From: Plazaster borealis
Taxonomy: Eukaryota > Echinodermata > Asteroidea > Forcipulatida > Labidiasteridae
Direction of reading: 5' to 3'
DNA: 64,000 nucleotides
Assembly (NCBI GenBank): GCA_021014325.1
Contig: CM037466.1
Location: 14,224,765-14,288,764, forward strand
Within the stretch, counting starts at the first letter, position 1. Each line of letters begins with the position of its first letter. Below, one piece after another: positions 22,600 through 33,706 of the stretch. The notes under the pieces are model-generated. The model saw only the letters and a list, made by a program, of their open reading frames with translations. It was not told where the DNA came from and ran no database searches. Both the position numbers and the translations under genes were made by a program.

Positions 22600-22977
22600 A
22601 ATGACAGCAATGTGCTGCAACTTAATCAAATTGATTGAATTTTTGCACAAAACTTAAATGTTAACTTGTACTCCGTGACACACATTTCATGTTGTTAGAG
22701 AGCGACTGCCGGAGTAAGATCAGGGAAAATTGGGCAGCTCCTTTTGAGGTCGGTATTTTGACAAGTCTTTTGTGTAGCAGTGGGCAAGGTACAGGGGAAT
22801 ATTGTTGTTACCATGGTTATGCTTGATGAACACAAAAGCTCTTCTCTCAGTCCTTGACTGTTAAACCTTGATAAGGCTGCCTCAATCTGTGCCATGTTCC
22901 AAGTGTGCTCTAGCAATAATAAATACTGATTTTCATTTGAACATAAATGCAAGGGGCCAGACTTAGGCTGTATCCCG
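22600..22977. other. Gene-free intron sequence
   Basis: Nothing recognised beyond a minus-strand open stretch at 22695-22952 without a domain. Confidence 0.4.
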
Positions 22978-23170
22978 CAGGGCTGAGAAATTTCAGACTT
23001 ATATCTGAATTTAGACTTTTAAAGTCTACCTCGTAAACAATTTCTTTTGTATTTTTCCCCAAATAAAATCAGCCATGCTCTTTGATCTACTTCTCTATAG
23101 CACTGAGGATATATGTTCCCAGAGGCTCCTTTGAATCTTTAACTCCAAAGGTTATCAAAAGGTGGAAATA
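22978..23170. repeat. hAT-like left-end repeat, CAGGGCTGAGAAATTTCAG
   Basis: Starting CAGGGCTGAGAAATTTCAG, about 190 bp match 59456-59650. Shared segments include GACTTTTAAAGTCT..GGTAAACAA and CTACTTCTCTA...GCAC/CTAAGGATA. CAGGG is typical of hAT-type termini. I did not find the other end. Confidence 0.6.
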
Positions 23171-23500
23171 ACCTGGACCTAATTTCATAGAGCACAAAAT
23201 GTAGCTAAGCACAAACAAAAATTTTGCTTACCAGAATAAGGTCACCAGCCAAAATACCATGTCACACCATGGTCACACCATGGTCACACGTACAATTTAT
23301 GAATTGTATCGTTCCCCTTTTTGCTTAGCAGAAAATTTACAAGCAATAGTTTCTGCAGCTCTTTGAAATTGGGCGCAGGGCCCCACTTGATGGCCCTGCC
23401 TACCATTTTCGAATTCTGCGCTTTCGGCGCCCTATAAAGTGTGTGATTCTAAGGGCTGCAAGCAGAATACCGCTGTAAGCAGAGCCACGTAATTGGGCCC
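23171..23500. mobile_element. GGGCCC-type hairpin MITE copies, partly overlapping
   Basis: The copy runs from CCTAATTTCATAGAGCACA to GCAGCTCTTTGAAATTGGGC near 23380. A second, diverged piece ends AATTGGGCCC at 23500. The internal CTTACCAGAATAAGGTCACC motif is typical. Confidence 0.7.
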
Positions 23501-23692
23501 TGGGCCCAATTTCATAGAGCTGCTTAAGCAGAGAATTATGCTTAGCAGCTTTCTGCTAAGCAAAAAAAGGAGGATACCAGTCACAGATTGTAAAGTGACA
23601 TGGTACTTTGGCTGGTAACCTTAAACTGGTAAGCATAATTTTGATGTGCTTAACTACTTTTTGTGCTTAATCAGCTCTATGAAATCGGGGCT
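23501..23692. mobile_element. GGGCCC-type hairpin MITE
   Basis: TGGGCCCAATTTCATAGAGC at the left is inverted as GCTCTATGAAATCGGGGC at the right. It abuts the previous copy directly at 23500/23501. Confidence 0.85.
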
Positions 23693-24406
23693 CTGGTGAT
23701 TTTATATGCAACTGTTTGCTGACTGAATTGTAACTGCACTGCAACACGTGAATCTTCACCTGTACACACTTTCTTGCCGAGACGATTTTGACTCCTCGGA
23801 CCGATCGTGATTTTTCACCATGACTGTCACAATTCACACAGCTCAGCAGACAATCACGATGTCGGCCACATCTAAACTCCGCTCCATAATGGCGGCACCA
23901 TCCTCTTAAAGCAATTGCGCAGTTTGAGACTACAGTGACCAGAAATTTAATATCTCAAAGTTGACTTTGTGACAAGACTATAAAAAGAGAGCAGTATTTC
24001 TTGAGAAACTTTTTTCTAGTGTACACAAGTTTTCTTTAGTTTGATTCAAAGTATGAAAATGCTGCCACATCTGTTCTCGAATAAACATGGACAAAAAAAC
24101 ACATGCATTTGGTTGAATTGGCACTTAAAATCATGCTTACCCATTGTCGTTTATACAGTGCTACCATCTTTGTCATGTCTCCTGACTTCAACAGCAACTC
24201 TGAATACTGATTGTTATTGTACCAAAAAGGTGCCAGACTGTTTTTTCATTCAACCCTCAGTTTTGTTCACATTGATAAGAAAACAGGAAAAATAGCTGGA
24301 TTAGAAATAAGGCAAATGGTAGTGAATCGACCACTCAATTAATTTAGTTTTGAGTGTAAATTTCCTTGGAAATCCAAAAATAAACATCTAGACAACCTCG
24401 GTCTCT
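23693..24406. other. Gene-free intron sequence with a dispersed repeat
   Basis: 24165-24300 belongs to the CAACA...ACTGATTNTTATTGTAC interspersed family. The rest is unremarkable. Confidence 0.45.
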
Positions 24407-24781
24407 TTAAAGGCACTGAACACGTTTGGAAATTGTCAAAGACCAGTGTTTTCACTTGGTGTATCCCAACATATGCATACAATAACAAGCCTGTGAAAAT
24501 TTGGGCTCAATTGGTCATCGAAGTTGCAAGAAAATGATGAAAGAAAAAACACCCTTGTTGTACAAATTTGTGTGCTTTCAGATAGGAATAAAAAACTTCT
24601 TGCAAGAAGTTTTTATTATTTTAGTGAGAAATTACCTCTTTCTCAAAAACTACATTACTTCAGAGAGAGTCGTTTCCTACAATGTTTTATACTATCAACA
24701 GCTCTCTGTTGCTTGTTACCAAGTAAGTTTTTATGCTAGTATTTGTTTTGAGTCATTACCAAAGGTGTAAGATGCCTTTAA
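24407..24781. mobile_element. TTAA-flanked MITE, GGCACTGAACACG subfamily
   Basis: It opens TTAAAGGCACTGAACACG and closes AGGTGTAAGATGCCTTTAA. It is highly similar to the copies at 21736 and 56620. Confidence 0.9.
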
Positions 24782-27127
24782 GCTCTCTTCATAAGTCCAA
24801 GGTTGCTCACTGCACATGGAAGGTCGTTCAAGAGACTTCCCTGTTCAGGTGAGACATTGAAGGTTGTGTTATTTTTACTCCACTACACAGCAATGCAAGT
24901 GATTTGTGTCATTGAAACCAGATCCTCACAAAGATTTAACATTATAAAATGTTTGTTGTTGCTTGCAAGGTCTGCTCTGTGACCCTTTAAATGATTGCAG
25001 GAAAAATTAATATAAAATCTACTATGAAAGTATTGGATTATTATCTATCAAGCAATTTTAGGTTAAGTTGTTTGATTTTTCAACTCAACAGTGATGTTAC
25101 AAAACAATACCGATTCTGCCTCTTCATTAAATTTTAAGAATTTAATTAACATTCACCAAGCGTTTAGCTGAAACATTATTTTGGATATGCGGCATATTTT
25201 ATGTTGTAAATTGTTTGTTTTTAAATTTATTTATGTATATATTTGCGGTTTTTTTTCTTATGGGGTGCAAGTTCAGTATAAATGTTGCCCAATTCAGATC
25301 TTCCTTCAATAAATCGGGTTACTAAGCTTATGATTCATAAATCCAATTACTCAAATTATAAAACCATAAAGCAAGACCAGAATTTATTCATTAAATTATC
25401 CATCTGACAGATTTCATTTGTTACATCTTTGGGGAACAAAATCAATTTTAAGACGTCAACCCTCAGACGGACTTCGCTTCCCCCCTTGAGTCGAAATGGT
25501 CTCGTCCTAACCAGTGTTGCGGCTTTGTGCATGGTTGCATGAAGACAAGATTCTTCTTCACTTGAGTAAAGGAGCAAGTGTACAAGGAGAAAGAAAAAAG
25601 GCAAACTCTGAGGACTTCGACTGGCGGTCGTTTCGATTGATGCGATGTGATCATCTAGCTAGATTGCTGCTCTTCTGTCATCAGTGGTGTTGTAATTATA
25701 CATTTGTTGTAACTTCTGTTTACTTGCAATGCTATCTAATATTCCAGCTTCTCATCAATGGCCAAGTGTTCTGTGGTAATATCTGTTTGAGCTGATGAGC
25801 TCAGATCAACACCTACCAAGTGTCGCCAGCCATCGTGGTGGTATTTCCAATTGTCTTGTGTAAACCGGATGTGAGATGTGAGAAAATGCTTTTTTTTTGT
25901 TCTTCTGTGGTCTGTGGCCACTACATGGAGGAAGATGGAAATTTAACAGCATCGCTACAAAGTCTTGTAATCGCTGTGGTTTTAGCTTTACTCCTTGCTT
26001 GTTTGTGCGGAAATTTTGTTTCGGAAACCAGATGTGAAAGTGGTCAGTGCTTATCAAGTAGGACACCAGAATTTATAGGATCTTTGGAAAATTTTGTGCT
26101 GGATGAGAGCCAAGCCTTGTTTGTCACTGTGGTTTTATCATTAAAAGCTTCACTGTGAGCTTGTTTTTTTCTGTTACTCGGGATCTGGATGTGGATTTAG
26201 AAACTGGTTTCAAAAAGTGGATTTTTGAAATACTTCTCCATCAATCCTTTGGGAGAAGCTCGTTACTACCAAGTTTTGTAGCTTTCTCTTATCATGCCGC
26301 CTCTGTTTTGTCTTGTCCCCTGTATGCAACACAGCAATCTGCTTGCAGGAAACAACAGGAGGTATGACTGTTTTTCCCTGCAGCCTCAGTTTCATCAGAT
26401 TGCTTCACCGATCTGTGATTGTTGATTTGTTTTGTGATCGTGAATATAAAGTACTAAACTATCGTAATTTGTTTCAAATAAGTGATAAATACTGCTGTTA
26501 TATTTTGGTCAGGACTTTTTAAAAAGTTCGTCAAGTCAGTGCAAAAAAACATTCTGTCTCGATTGCGCAAAAAATCTCACCCGAAAAGGCTCAGTGTAAA
26601 AATGTGTATCTCGGCGCGTACTTGTTTTGTGTGCAGATCAGGGCTATTTGTAAGCAAGATACAACCTTTTGACAATTTCAAACTTACGCCTTTCAAAAGT
26701 TCTGTTTTAGGAAATTCAGCATTTTAGCACTGACACTACAATTTGCTAATTTCTTCAATGTAATGTAAACATATGGCTTACATTTTCTTGCAAATGACAG
26801 CAAATGTCGTCACATACCTGTTCAGGGGGTTCTTGGTTAATTTACCATCTGCCTATAAGAAAAAGTCTCCCCTCTTGAGGAATGCTAACAGTAAACTCCT
26901 TGTTGTTGATGACTTGTTGGATTAAATATGGGGAAGGTGGGGGATAAAATGATAGATGACTTTGTATTGGATTATCACATGTTTTGCAGACTTAAAGACC
27001 CCCTGGTCAAGCTTTGACAAGCAGACAACTACATGTAGGTTTGTGGTGAACAGTGTGATTATTAGGGCAGATGTTTGTAAAAATATAAATTCATATTCTT
27101 TTTTTGATTTTAAAAGGGCCTTTACAT
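24782..27127. other. Gene-free intron sequence of 2.3 kb, little repeat content
   Basis: Several overlapping short ORFs on both strands (25350-26730) show no domain, no acceptor/donor pairing and no repeat similarity. This is one of the longer repeat-poor stretches and could hold regulatory sequence, but I see no direct sign. Confidence 0.4.
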
Positions 27128-27815
27128 ACTATTCCTTATTTTACATATCCTCTTTAATTTACACAAAATAACATTAGGAATATTTTGAGTTTAAAGGTAT
27201 TATACAGGATTGTGTAAAAACACTTTTGTTATATATTTTTAAATTTTTTGTGTCTACATGTTGTAGCATACAAATTCTAATGATGTGTCCTCACCACTGC
27301 CAGAAGCGTATTCGTTGCGTTCTCAGTGATGCCAGTGTATTCAATTCACTATACAAAAGCCTTTCATTCTCTACGAGTATACTCGTAGTGGCAGAATCCG
27401 TTACACCTGTTACTACGAATATACTCGTAGGCGGCAGTCAACGTGTTAAGAAGTTAATCAGAACATATTTTTTTAAAACATATTTTTTCTGTAAAATATT
27501 TCCCTCTGAAATCAAGTCATATTTGAGAAACACTATCTGAAAACCTAAAATATCCACAACAGCTGATTTTGGTTGTTACGACCAAAATTAAGGACAAGGC
27601 TGAAAATTGTGCGTGGTTTTCACTATTTTCTCCTGACTCACACAATGGATTAAACCCAAATTTTCACAGGTTTGTTATTTCATGAATATGATTGATCACA
27701 CATAACATAAACACTGTCCGCAACTATTTTGTCAGCTCTACTAATCATAAACTATTCCTTATATTTACATATCCTCTTAAATTTACACAAAATAACATCA
27801 GGAATATTTTGAGTT
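27128..27815. repeat. 65 bp direct repeats flanking a TTAA-type element
   Basis: 27128-27192 and 27751-27815 are diverged direct copies (ACTATTCCTTAT, TTTACACAAAATAACAT, AGGAATATTTTGAGTT). Between them a sequence starts TTAAAGGTATTATACAGG at 27191 and includes the TTTTCACAGGTTTGTTATTT motif of the MITE family. Confidence 0.75.
27371..27430. repeat. Two 18 bp palindromes around CTACGAGTATACTCGTAG
   Basis: CTACGAGTATACTCGTAG at 27371-27388 is a perfect palindrome. CTACGAATATACTCGTAG at 27413-27430 differs by one base. Centre spacing is 42 bp. Confidence 0.9.
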
Positions 27816-27911
27816 GAAATCAGAAGTTTGAATCTCAGAATTTGAGTCCATGGATGTGTATGGATGCTCCTTGCCCCAAAGTAGGCCTATGCATGCATTA
27901 TCACGAGACAT

Positions 27912-28110
27912 TTTATAATAATAATAATAATAATAACACAGTTCTTATATAGCGCATCACACGAAAGTCTCAATGCGCTTTACAACAATAAGGCAATTAA
28001 ACAAGCATAACAGGCAATTAAACAAACAGGTAACTTTTTAGGATTGATTTAAATACAGTTTGAACTCTTGCAGTTTTGATGTGATGTGGAAGAGAGTTCC
28101 AAAGAGAACG
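27912..28110 (-). mobile_element. LINE 3' end, 5'-truncated
   Basis: The minus strand from 28110 reads SLWNSLPHHIKTARVQTVFK, then SILKSYLFV and a stop at 28018-28020. This is a CR1/L2/Jockey-type ORF2 C-terminus. The 3' UTR contains AGCGCATTGAGACTTTCG, GCGCTATATAAGAACTG and (ATT)n. That tail is shared with the SINE at 11030-11442. Confidence 0.85.
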
Positions 28111-30597
28111 TTATGAATGCATGAATGACTGATGTCTGTTCTGCTCTTTCTTTTCTTACTCAATGCCACATCTTGCATCATGCTCTGGCTTAGTTACAGC
28201 ATGGACCTCATCTCAGAGACTGAAGTACAGTTTGTGATCACCAGATGAGTACATACATATGGTCTGGTGACCTCAGCTGCTCAACATTACATACCCATAA
28301 GGCAAACAAATAAAATAATGTTTGTCCTCGCCCAGCGACCATCATTTGCGTCGTGACCGATTTATTATTATTTTTTCCAGTTTTTTATCTTTTTCTTTTT
28401 TTCTCAAAATTTCCATTTAAATTCTCAACAAAATTTGTCAAAAAATGTTGAAACAGGAAGAAACTATATAATACAAAGCAGTTTACCAACCCACGGTGTT
28501 TAAACATTTTTATTCTGGGGAAATTTAAGTACTGTAGAAGTGCTATGCACTCATCAGCTGGTAGCTCCGGTAAAGCATTCATCTCAACATCAACAACATA
28601 AAATCTTGTTAGTTGAACAGTTGTTAGTATTAAAATACTGTTCAAAGAATAATAAAAGAGTTCAATGCAGTGAAACTGTTGTGTTTTGTGTTTGGACTTT
28701 TTGGAATATTTTAATACTTAAGAGTTTATATTCCCAAATACAATATCCATATATAAAAAAATCAAAAAAAAATCAACCGACCGACTAACCCTATCTTTTG
28801 AGGACCCTCTATGGACAAACAATTCTTTTTTGTGTTGGCCTAATCCTGAGTGAATGTCCTCACTTAAATCTTAACAGACTCCCAAAATGCATTGTTTAAT
28901 TTCTCTTTTTTTTTAATGAGTTCCAGCAAGTCAAAAAGAAGAGGAACGACACCGTGGCTACTCATACTAGATGGACAATGTATCAAGTTTGCTAATTATC
29001 CCAACATTTTGGAATTCCTCAAACCTCCTGGTTTACAATTAGTAGCTGAAATAACCATGGTTGCTCAATGATTGTAGATAATTGTGTTGAGAGATTTGGG
29101 ATCATCAGTGTCTGAACATCTCATCAAATTAGAGAAAGGGTGGGGGGGGGGCACAAAGATAGATCAAGATCCATCAATCTATCCACTCATGCATGTAGGA
29201 TGATTCACATTTCATATTGCCCAGTCAGGAACGAGGAATTTCCCCCGGTACCTTCCCAAAAAAATGATGAATGACAGAGCCAATTGGGATTGAAATGAAT
29301 TCCAGTTGTCCTGAAGTGGATAATCAGGGCATCCGGGCAGATCGGGTTTCCTTGGCAGTCAGTCACATCTGTTTGGTCACTGACAGAAGAATCGGTTTGG
29401 GTATCCCCTCAAGAAAGAGGGGAGGATGGTCTTTGATTGGGATGATGGGTAATGGATGAGAACAGGTCTTATCTGAAGGAGGAACAGCTGTCCAATTTGT
29501 ATCACCCGTTATTTGGAAGATTATACAACATTGCTTTTGAAAACATCAATTCATTTCAATTCTACCAAGAAAAAAAAATCACTGACAAGAAATTTTGTCA
29601 CAACAGCATCTAACACTTTAACAATTTGTATAAAATGGGTGTTTTTTATGTATCCTTAAAAAATCAAACCAGATTGGAACAATTTTGGAAACATTTTATG
29701 AAAACAAATGCTGTATTTCCTCATTCGGTTGTTGTGGTTAAGTTTCTTTAGCTGAGGTCAAGTCTTATTCTCAGGTTTTCTTTGTGGATTTTATTTACTA
29801 TTATTTTACTATCATATTTTTCATGACAAACTTTTACTTTCCCAAAAGTGTTATAATTTTTAAAGCCATAAACTACGCTAAACTAAAGTAGTTGACGAAG
29901 CGGAAACGCGCGCACACATAACTCAATATGGTTGGGACCAACTTGGTCCCAGAAGTTCAAAGACGTTGGAGACTTGCACAGTGAATTCTAACAATGTACT
30001 TTTCCTAAAATTTGGGTCATGAAGTCATTTGTCAGAATGTTGTTTTCAAAGACCAAAGAAGATGGATTTTCTGAATGTAGCGCTTTTCCTTTCAGTTTTG
30101 TTGATGAGACTTGAAGGTCTTTTCTCAATGTCTGTGACTCAAATAAGTGTCGTGTTTACTCAACCGTTTTTGGATGTATTGGTCATTAGTATAGTGCATT
30201 GGCTCACTTGAAAATTATTCCCGAGTAACTTGACCCTTCTTCAGAATCTTATGAAATATATCTGATCTTAGATACCATTACCATTGTTGATCTGCTGACC
30301 ATCTGCTGTGCTTCTTTATTGCTGCTTGTCACTGAGAATTATGCTTGCAATGTCTTCGGTTCGTCTCCGGACATTCCTTGTGTTTATGGTTTTAGAATCA
30401 GAAGTAAGGGATATCGTTGGATGTGGTATGTGATCGGTAGACTGTTGGGTCAAGTTTTAATGACAGCATACTGCTGGTTACTTCTTCAATTTCCCTTCAA
30501 TGTCACTTTGCCACAGTTTCATTTTGGATATTTTGTGTAAATGTTGTTTGGCAAAGGGCTTGTTTGTTTGGAAGGGAAGCATTTTGGTTTGGACAGG
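28111..30597. other. Gene-free intron sequence of 2.5 kb
   Basis: A G-run lies at about 29140-29150. Short ORFs have no domain. No interspersed repeat of the families above was noticed apart from short A/T runs. Confidence 0.4.
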
Positions 30598-30797
30598 GCC
30601 CGGCCAATTTCATAGAGCTGCTTATAGGCACATAAAATAGCTAAGCACAACAAAATTATGCTTACCAGATTAAGGTTACTGGCTAAAACACCATTTTACA
30701 TGTAACAAATGTAGCTGGTATCCTGCTTAGTTTTACTTAGCAGAAAAATGTTAGGCAATATTTTCTGTCTAAGCAGCTCTATGAAAGTGGGCCCTGG
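30598..30797. mobile_element. GGGCCC-type hairpin MITE
   Basis: GGCCAATTTCATAGAGCTGC at the left pairs with GCAGCTCTATGAAAGTGGGC at the right. The internal CTTACCAGATTAAGGTTACT motif is present. Confidence 0.85.
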
Positions 30798-30953
30798 AAT
30801 TATTAAACTACATGTCTGTGGTTATCATATCCTTGGAATGGAATCATCGAAGATTTGTTGCTAGCTTTTTTTTCAAATGAAATCTGCTCTAAATGGAAGT
30901 ATTGGTGTCCAACATATTTTCACAGCTTAAACTTTGTTTTATTATCATTTCCT

Positions 30954-31302
30954 TAAAGGGTGTGCAAAACATTGATAAAAGTGAAAGTATAAATGTTCAC
31001 AGACTTGCACATAACTTACATGGTATAAAGATGGTCGTGGTGGAAAAGCTTCCCTTGAAACATTTTTGATTGAAGGCAATTAATGTTATTACGAAACAGT
31101 TCTGTGATAGATCCTGAAACTTTGTGAAAATGTTAACAGCATTGAATAAATCAAGAATTTACACACAAAAACAATTTGAATTTTTTTTGACACATTTGTC
31201 ACCTCGTTAAAATTAGTAAAAATTACGATGATATCTTGGGTCACACAAAGTGCGGATACTGGTCTTTGACAATTACCAATTTTGTCTTGTGCTATAAAAG
31301 AG
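30954..31302. mobile_element. TTAA-flanked MITE, GGGTGTGTACAAC subfamily
   Basis: It opens TTAAAGGGTGTGCAAAACAT. The body has GCACATAACTTACATGGTAT and GGGTCACACAAAGTGCGGAT, as in 40863-41213. The right end has decayed. Confidence 0.8.
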
Positions 31303-31459
31303 GTTTTTTTCCCAATATAATCATCTTGAAAAAGAAAAGAAAATCTGTTTAAAGAAATTCATTCTTGTAGCTGTATGACAAAATCTGGAGGTCACCTTGA
31401 CGCAAGTTTTTGACAGAAATGTTTCCTTCTTGTCAATCACAGGAAAATAAATATTACTG

Positions 31460-31560
31460 AACAAATATGCTTGCTAAGCAAAAATAAGCAGGAAACCAGT
31501 CACACCCCATATACTTCACATGGTATTTTGGCTGGTAATCTGTTATTAACGGACCAGAAA
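31460..31560. mobile_element. GGGCCC-type MITE fragment
   Basis: GCTAAGCAAAAATAAGCAGG, ACCAGTCACA and CATGGTATTTTGGCTGGTAA are the middle of the family. Both ends are missing. Confidence 0.65.
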
Positions 31561-31949
31561 GTTTCTATGCTTTGAGTCTCTGCAACAATTTGACCCCCGT
31601 TTGTCTTCCCTTGTACTTGACTCTGATTGGTTGAGAGGCCTGCCTTACAGGAGCTGTAATAATGCAACTTCTTTAGGTCCGGCCATCCAGTGCAAAAATC
31701 CACAGGGAAATCAGTCCGCCACTTCTGCAGATAGTCTCCATTTACAAAATTAACCCGTGGCCTGGTTCTGCCGAACCTCAGTACGTCTCCACAGCAGAGA
31801 AGAGCATCAATGCTGGGTTTTTGGAAACGTTGGTCAAAAGCAAGAACTCTCTCCACAGATGTGTATCCATGGCCAAGGGCACTTTGGTACGTGTTACACA
31901 ACTCAACAGTGATTTTTTTCCTGGCTTTCTGGATTTTTATTGTTTGCAT
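31500..31949 (-). other. Open frame of 149 codons, unrecognised
   Basis: The frame contains plausible protein sequence (for example GHGYTSVERVLAFDQRFQ and DVLRFGRTRPRVNFVNGDY). Its 3' end runs into a MITE fragment at 31500-31560. No domain, splice boundary or repeat similarity supports a gene. It may be a fragment of an old gene or element, or chance. Confidence 0.2.
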
Positions 31950-33340
31950 TGGGCTATAGGGTCCATGGAGTTGTATTGATTACTTATTGATGACAGGAAA
32001 GAGATCTGCGTAGGTTGACCATGCCCACCGTCTTGCAAACCAGGTCAGGCTCTTGCCGAGATGAGAGGGGATTATTATATAGGATGCTGGATGACAAGGC
32101 TGTCATGACGGTCTTGAACTCTTTGTAGTTGTCTGAGTTTTCTGTCTTACCTGCTGATGCTCTTGAGGGGAAAAAATTATCCCCCGCATGAAAATGTCAT
32201 CTCGTTCTGGCATGGGCCCAATTTCATGGATCTGCTTACTGGGTAATTCTGTGCTTACGGTCACCATTCTTACAGGGTAAGCGCCAAACTTCTGCACGAG
32301 ATGCACGAGATCCAAGAAAATTTCCCCAGTTTGGGGTCATTTTCTGTACTTGTATTGTCAGTATTTTGTCAACTAGGCTAAATTACTGTCAATTTGCTCC
32401 CCTGACTGATTCCAAAGGAAGAGGACCTTAGATTTTGCATTTCATTTGTTGATTCCCCAGGTGAACAACAAAGTTACACAAAAGAAAATATATGGAAAAG
32501 TTTAATAGGAAAAGTCTCAATAAATCAAAGCCCTGTGTTTATAATGGACAGTGCATTAACACTGTGTGCGTGCGCGCGGGTGATATACACACAGAGGTCA
32601 AATTGTAATACATTGAACCGTACCGTGGTGTAAGTTACATCGCATTTGATTGGAAAACAGTTTTGATGTTTTCACTGTTTTATCCTGTCCGACGAAAATA
32701 TTCAACCAATCACAGAAAAGTTGATACACGAGGTAAAAGAATAAATACAGCGGTAAATGGTGAAAACCCCACCAACACAAGTGATTTAGTTAACGAATGA
32801 GGGCGTCTCACAATCGGTGTGCAGAGTTGTTTATTGGAAGTGCGCCGTGTAGGCCACACAATATTTATCTAAAATGCTGCGTTTTGGGTTATTTTGAAAA
32901 ACATTTTGCATGACCGTCCGACGAGTTATTGTGATCATTTTAAATAAAATCACAATGATTTTAAAGACAAATTAATATAAATTAGAATTCCGAGCACCCC
33001 GTTCTTGTACATCTTTTTATTTTTTCGTGGCAAAGCATTTTGCGTCGAGATACTGATTTTCAGCCTGTACTTTGAGTGCGTGTTTAATTATCAAGCGCAA
33101 AAGAGACTACTTTTCCATATGTGATCAAAGAAAATGTTTACACAGACAAAAAGTTGAAAAGGTGCCACCCTTTGATAGATTAACAAAACAAACAGTCAAC
33201 CAAATTACTGTCAATCTAATCTCCTGATGCCATCACACACAAAAAAGACCAATAAGACTAGTACATAAAAAGACAAAATGAACAGTAAACATATTTTAGT
33301 GATTTTAAAAACATGGTAATCTGTGTTGACTATGGATCTG
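31561..33340. other. Gene-free intron sequence with a MITE end
   Basis: 32212-32290 is a left end of the GGGCCC family (GGGCCCAATTTCATGG). A bulged inverted repeat ATTGTGAT...ATCACAAT lies at 32928-32956. The interval 32560-33330 is repeat-poor. Confidence 0.45.
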
Positions 33341-33540
33341 GGCCTAATATCAAAGAGCTGCTTAAGAAGAAAACCATGCTTATATATTTGTTTTGCTAAG
33401 CAGAAATTAACAGGATACCAGTCAAAAAATGTACATGTTACATGGTATTTGGGATGGTAACCTTAATCTGGTAAGCATGATGTTGATGTGCTTAGCTATT
33501 TCTTCGTGCTTAAGCAGCTCTATGAAATTGTGCTCAGGGC
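33341..33540. mobile_element. GGGCCC-type hairpin MITE, first of a tandem pair
   Basis: GGGCCTAATATCAAAGAGCT pairs with AGCTCTATGAAATTGTGCTC. It has a TTAAGCAGCTCTATGAAATT right end. Confidence 0.82.
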
Positions 33541-33706
33541 CCAATTTCATAGAGCTGCTTAAGCAGTAAATATTGCTTAACAATTTTATGCTAAGCAGAA
33601 ATGAGCATGATACCAGTCACAAGTTGTACATGTGAGATGGTAGTTTGGCTGGTAACCTTATTCTGGTAAGCATAATTTGTTTGCAGCTCTATGAAATTGT
33701 GCTCAG
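33537..33706. mobile_element. GGGCCC-type hairpin MITE, second of a tandem pair
   Basis: It starts CAGGGCCCAATTTCATAGAG immediately after the previous copy and ends GCAGCTCTATGAAATTGTGC. It carries an internal deletion relative to the first. Confidence 0.82.
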
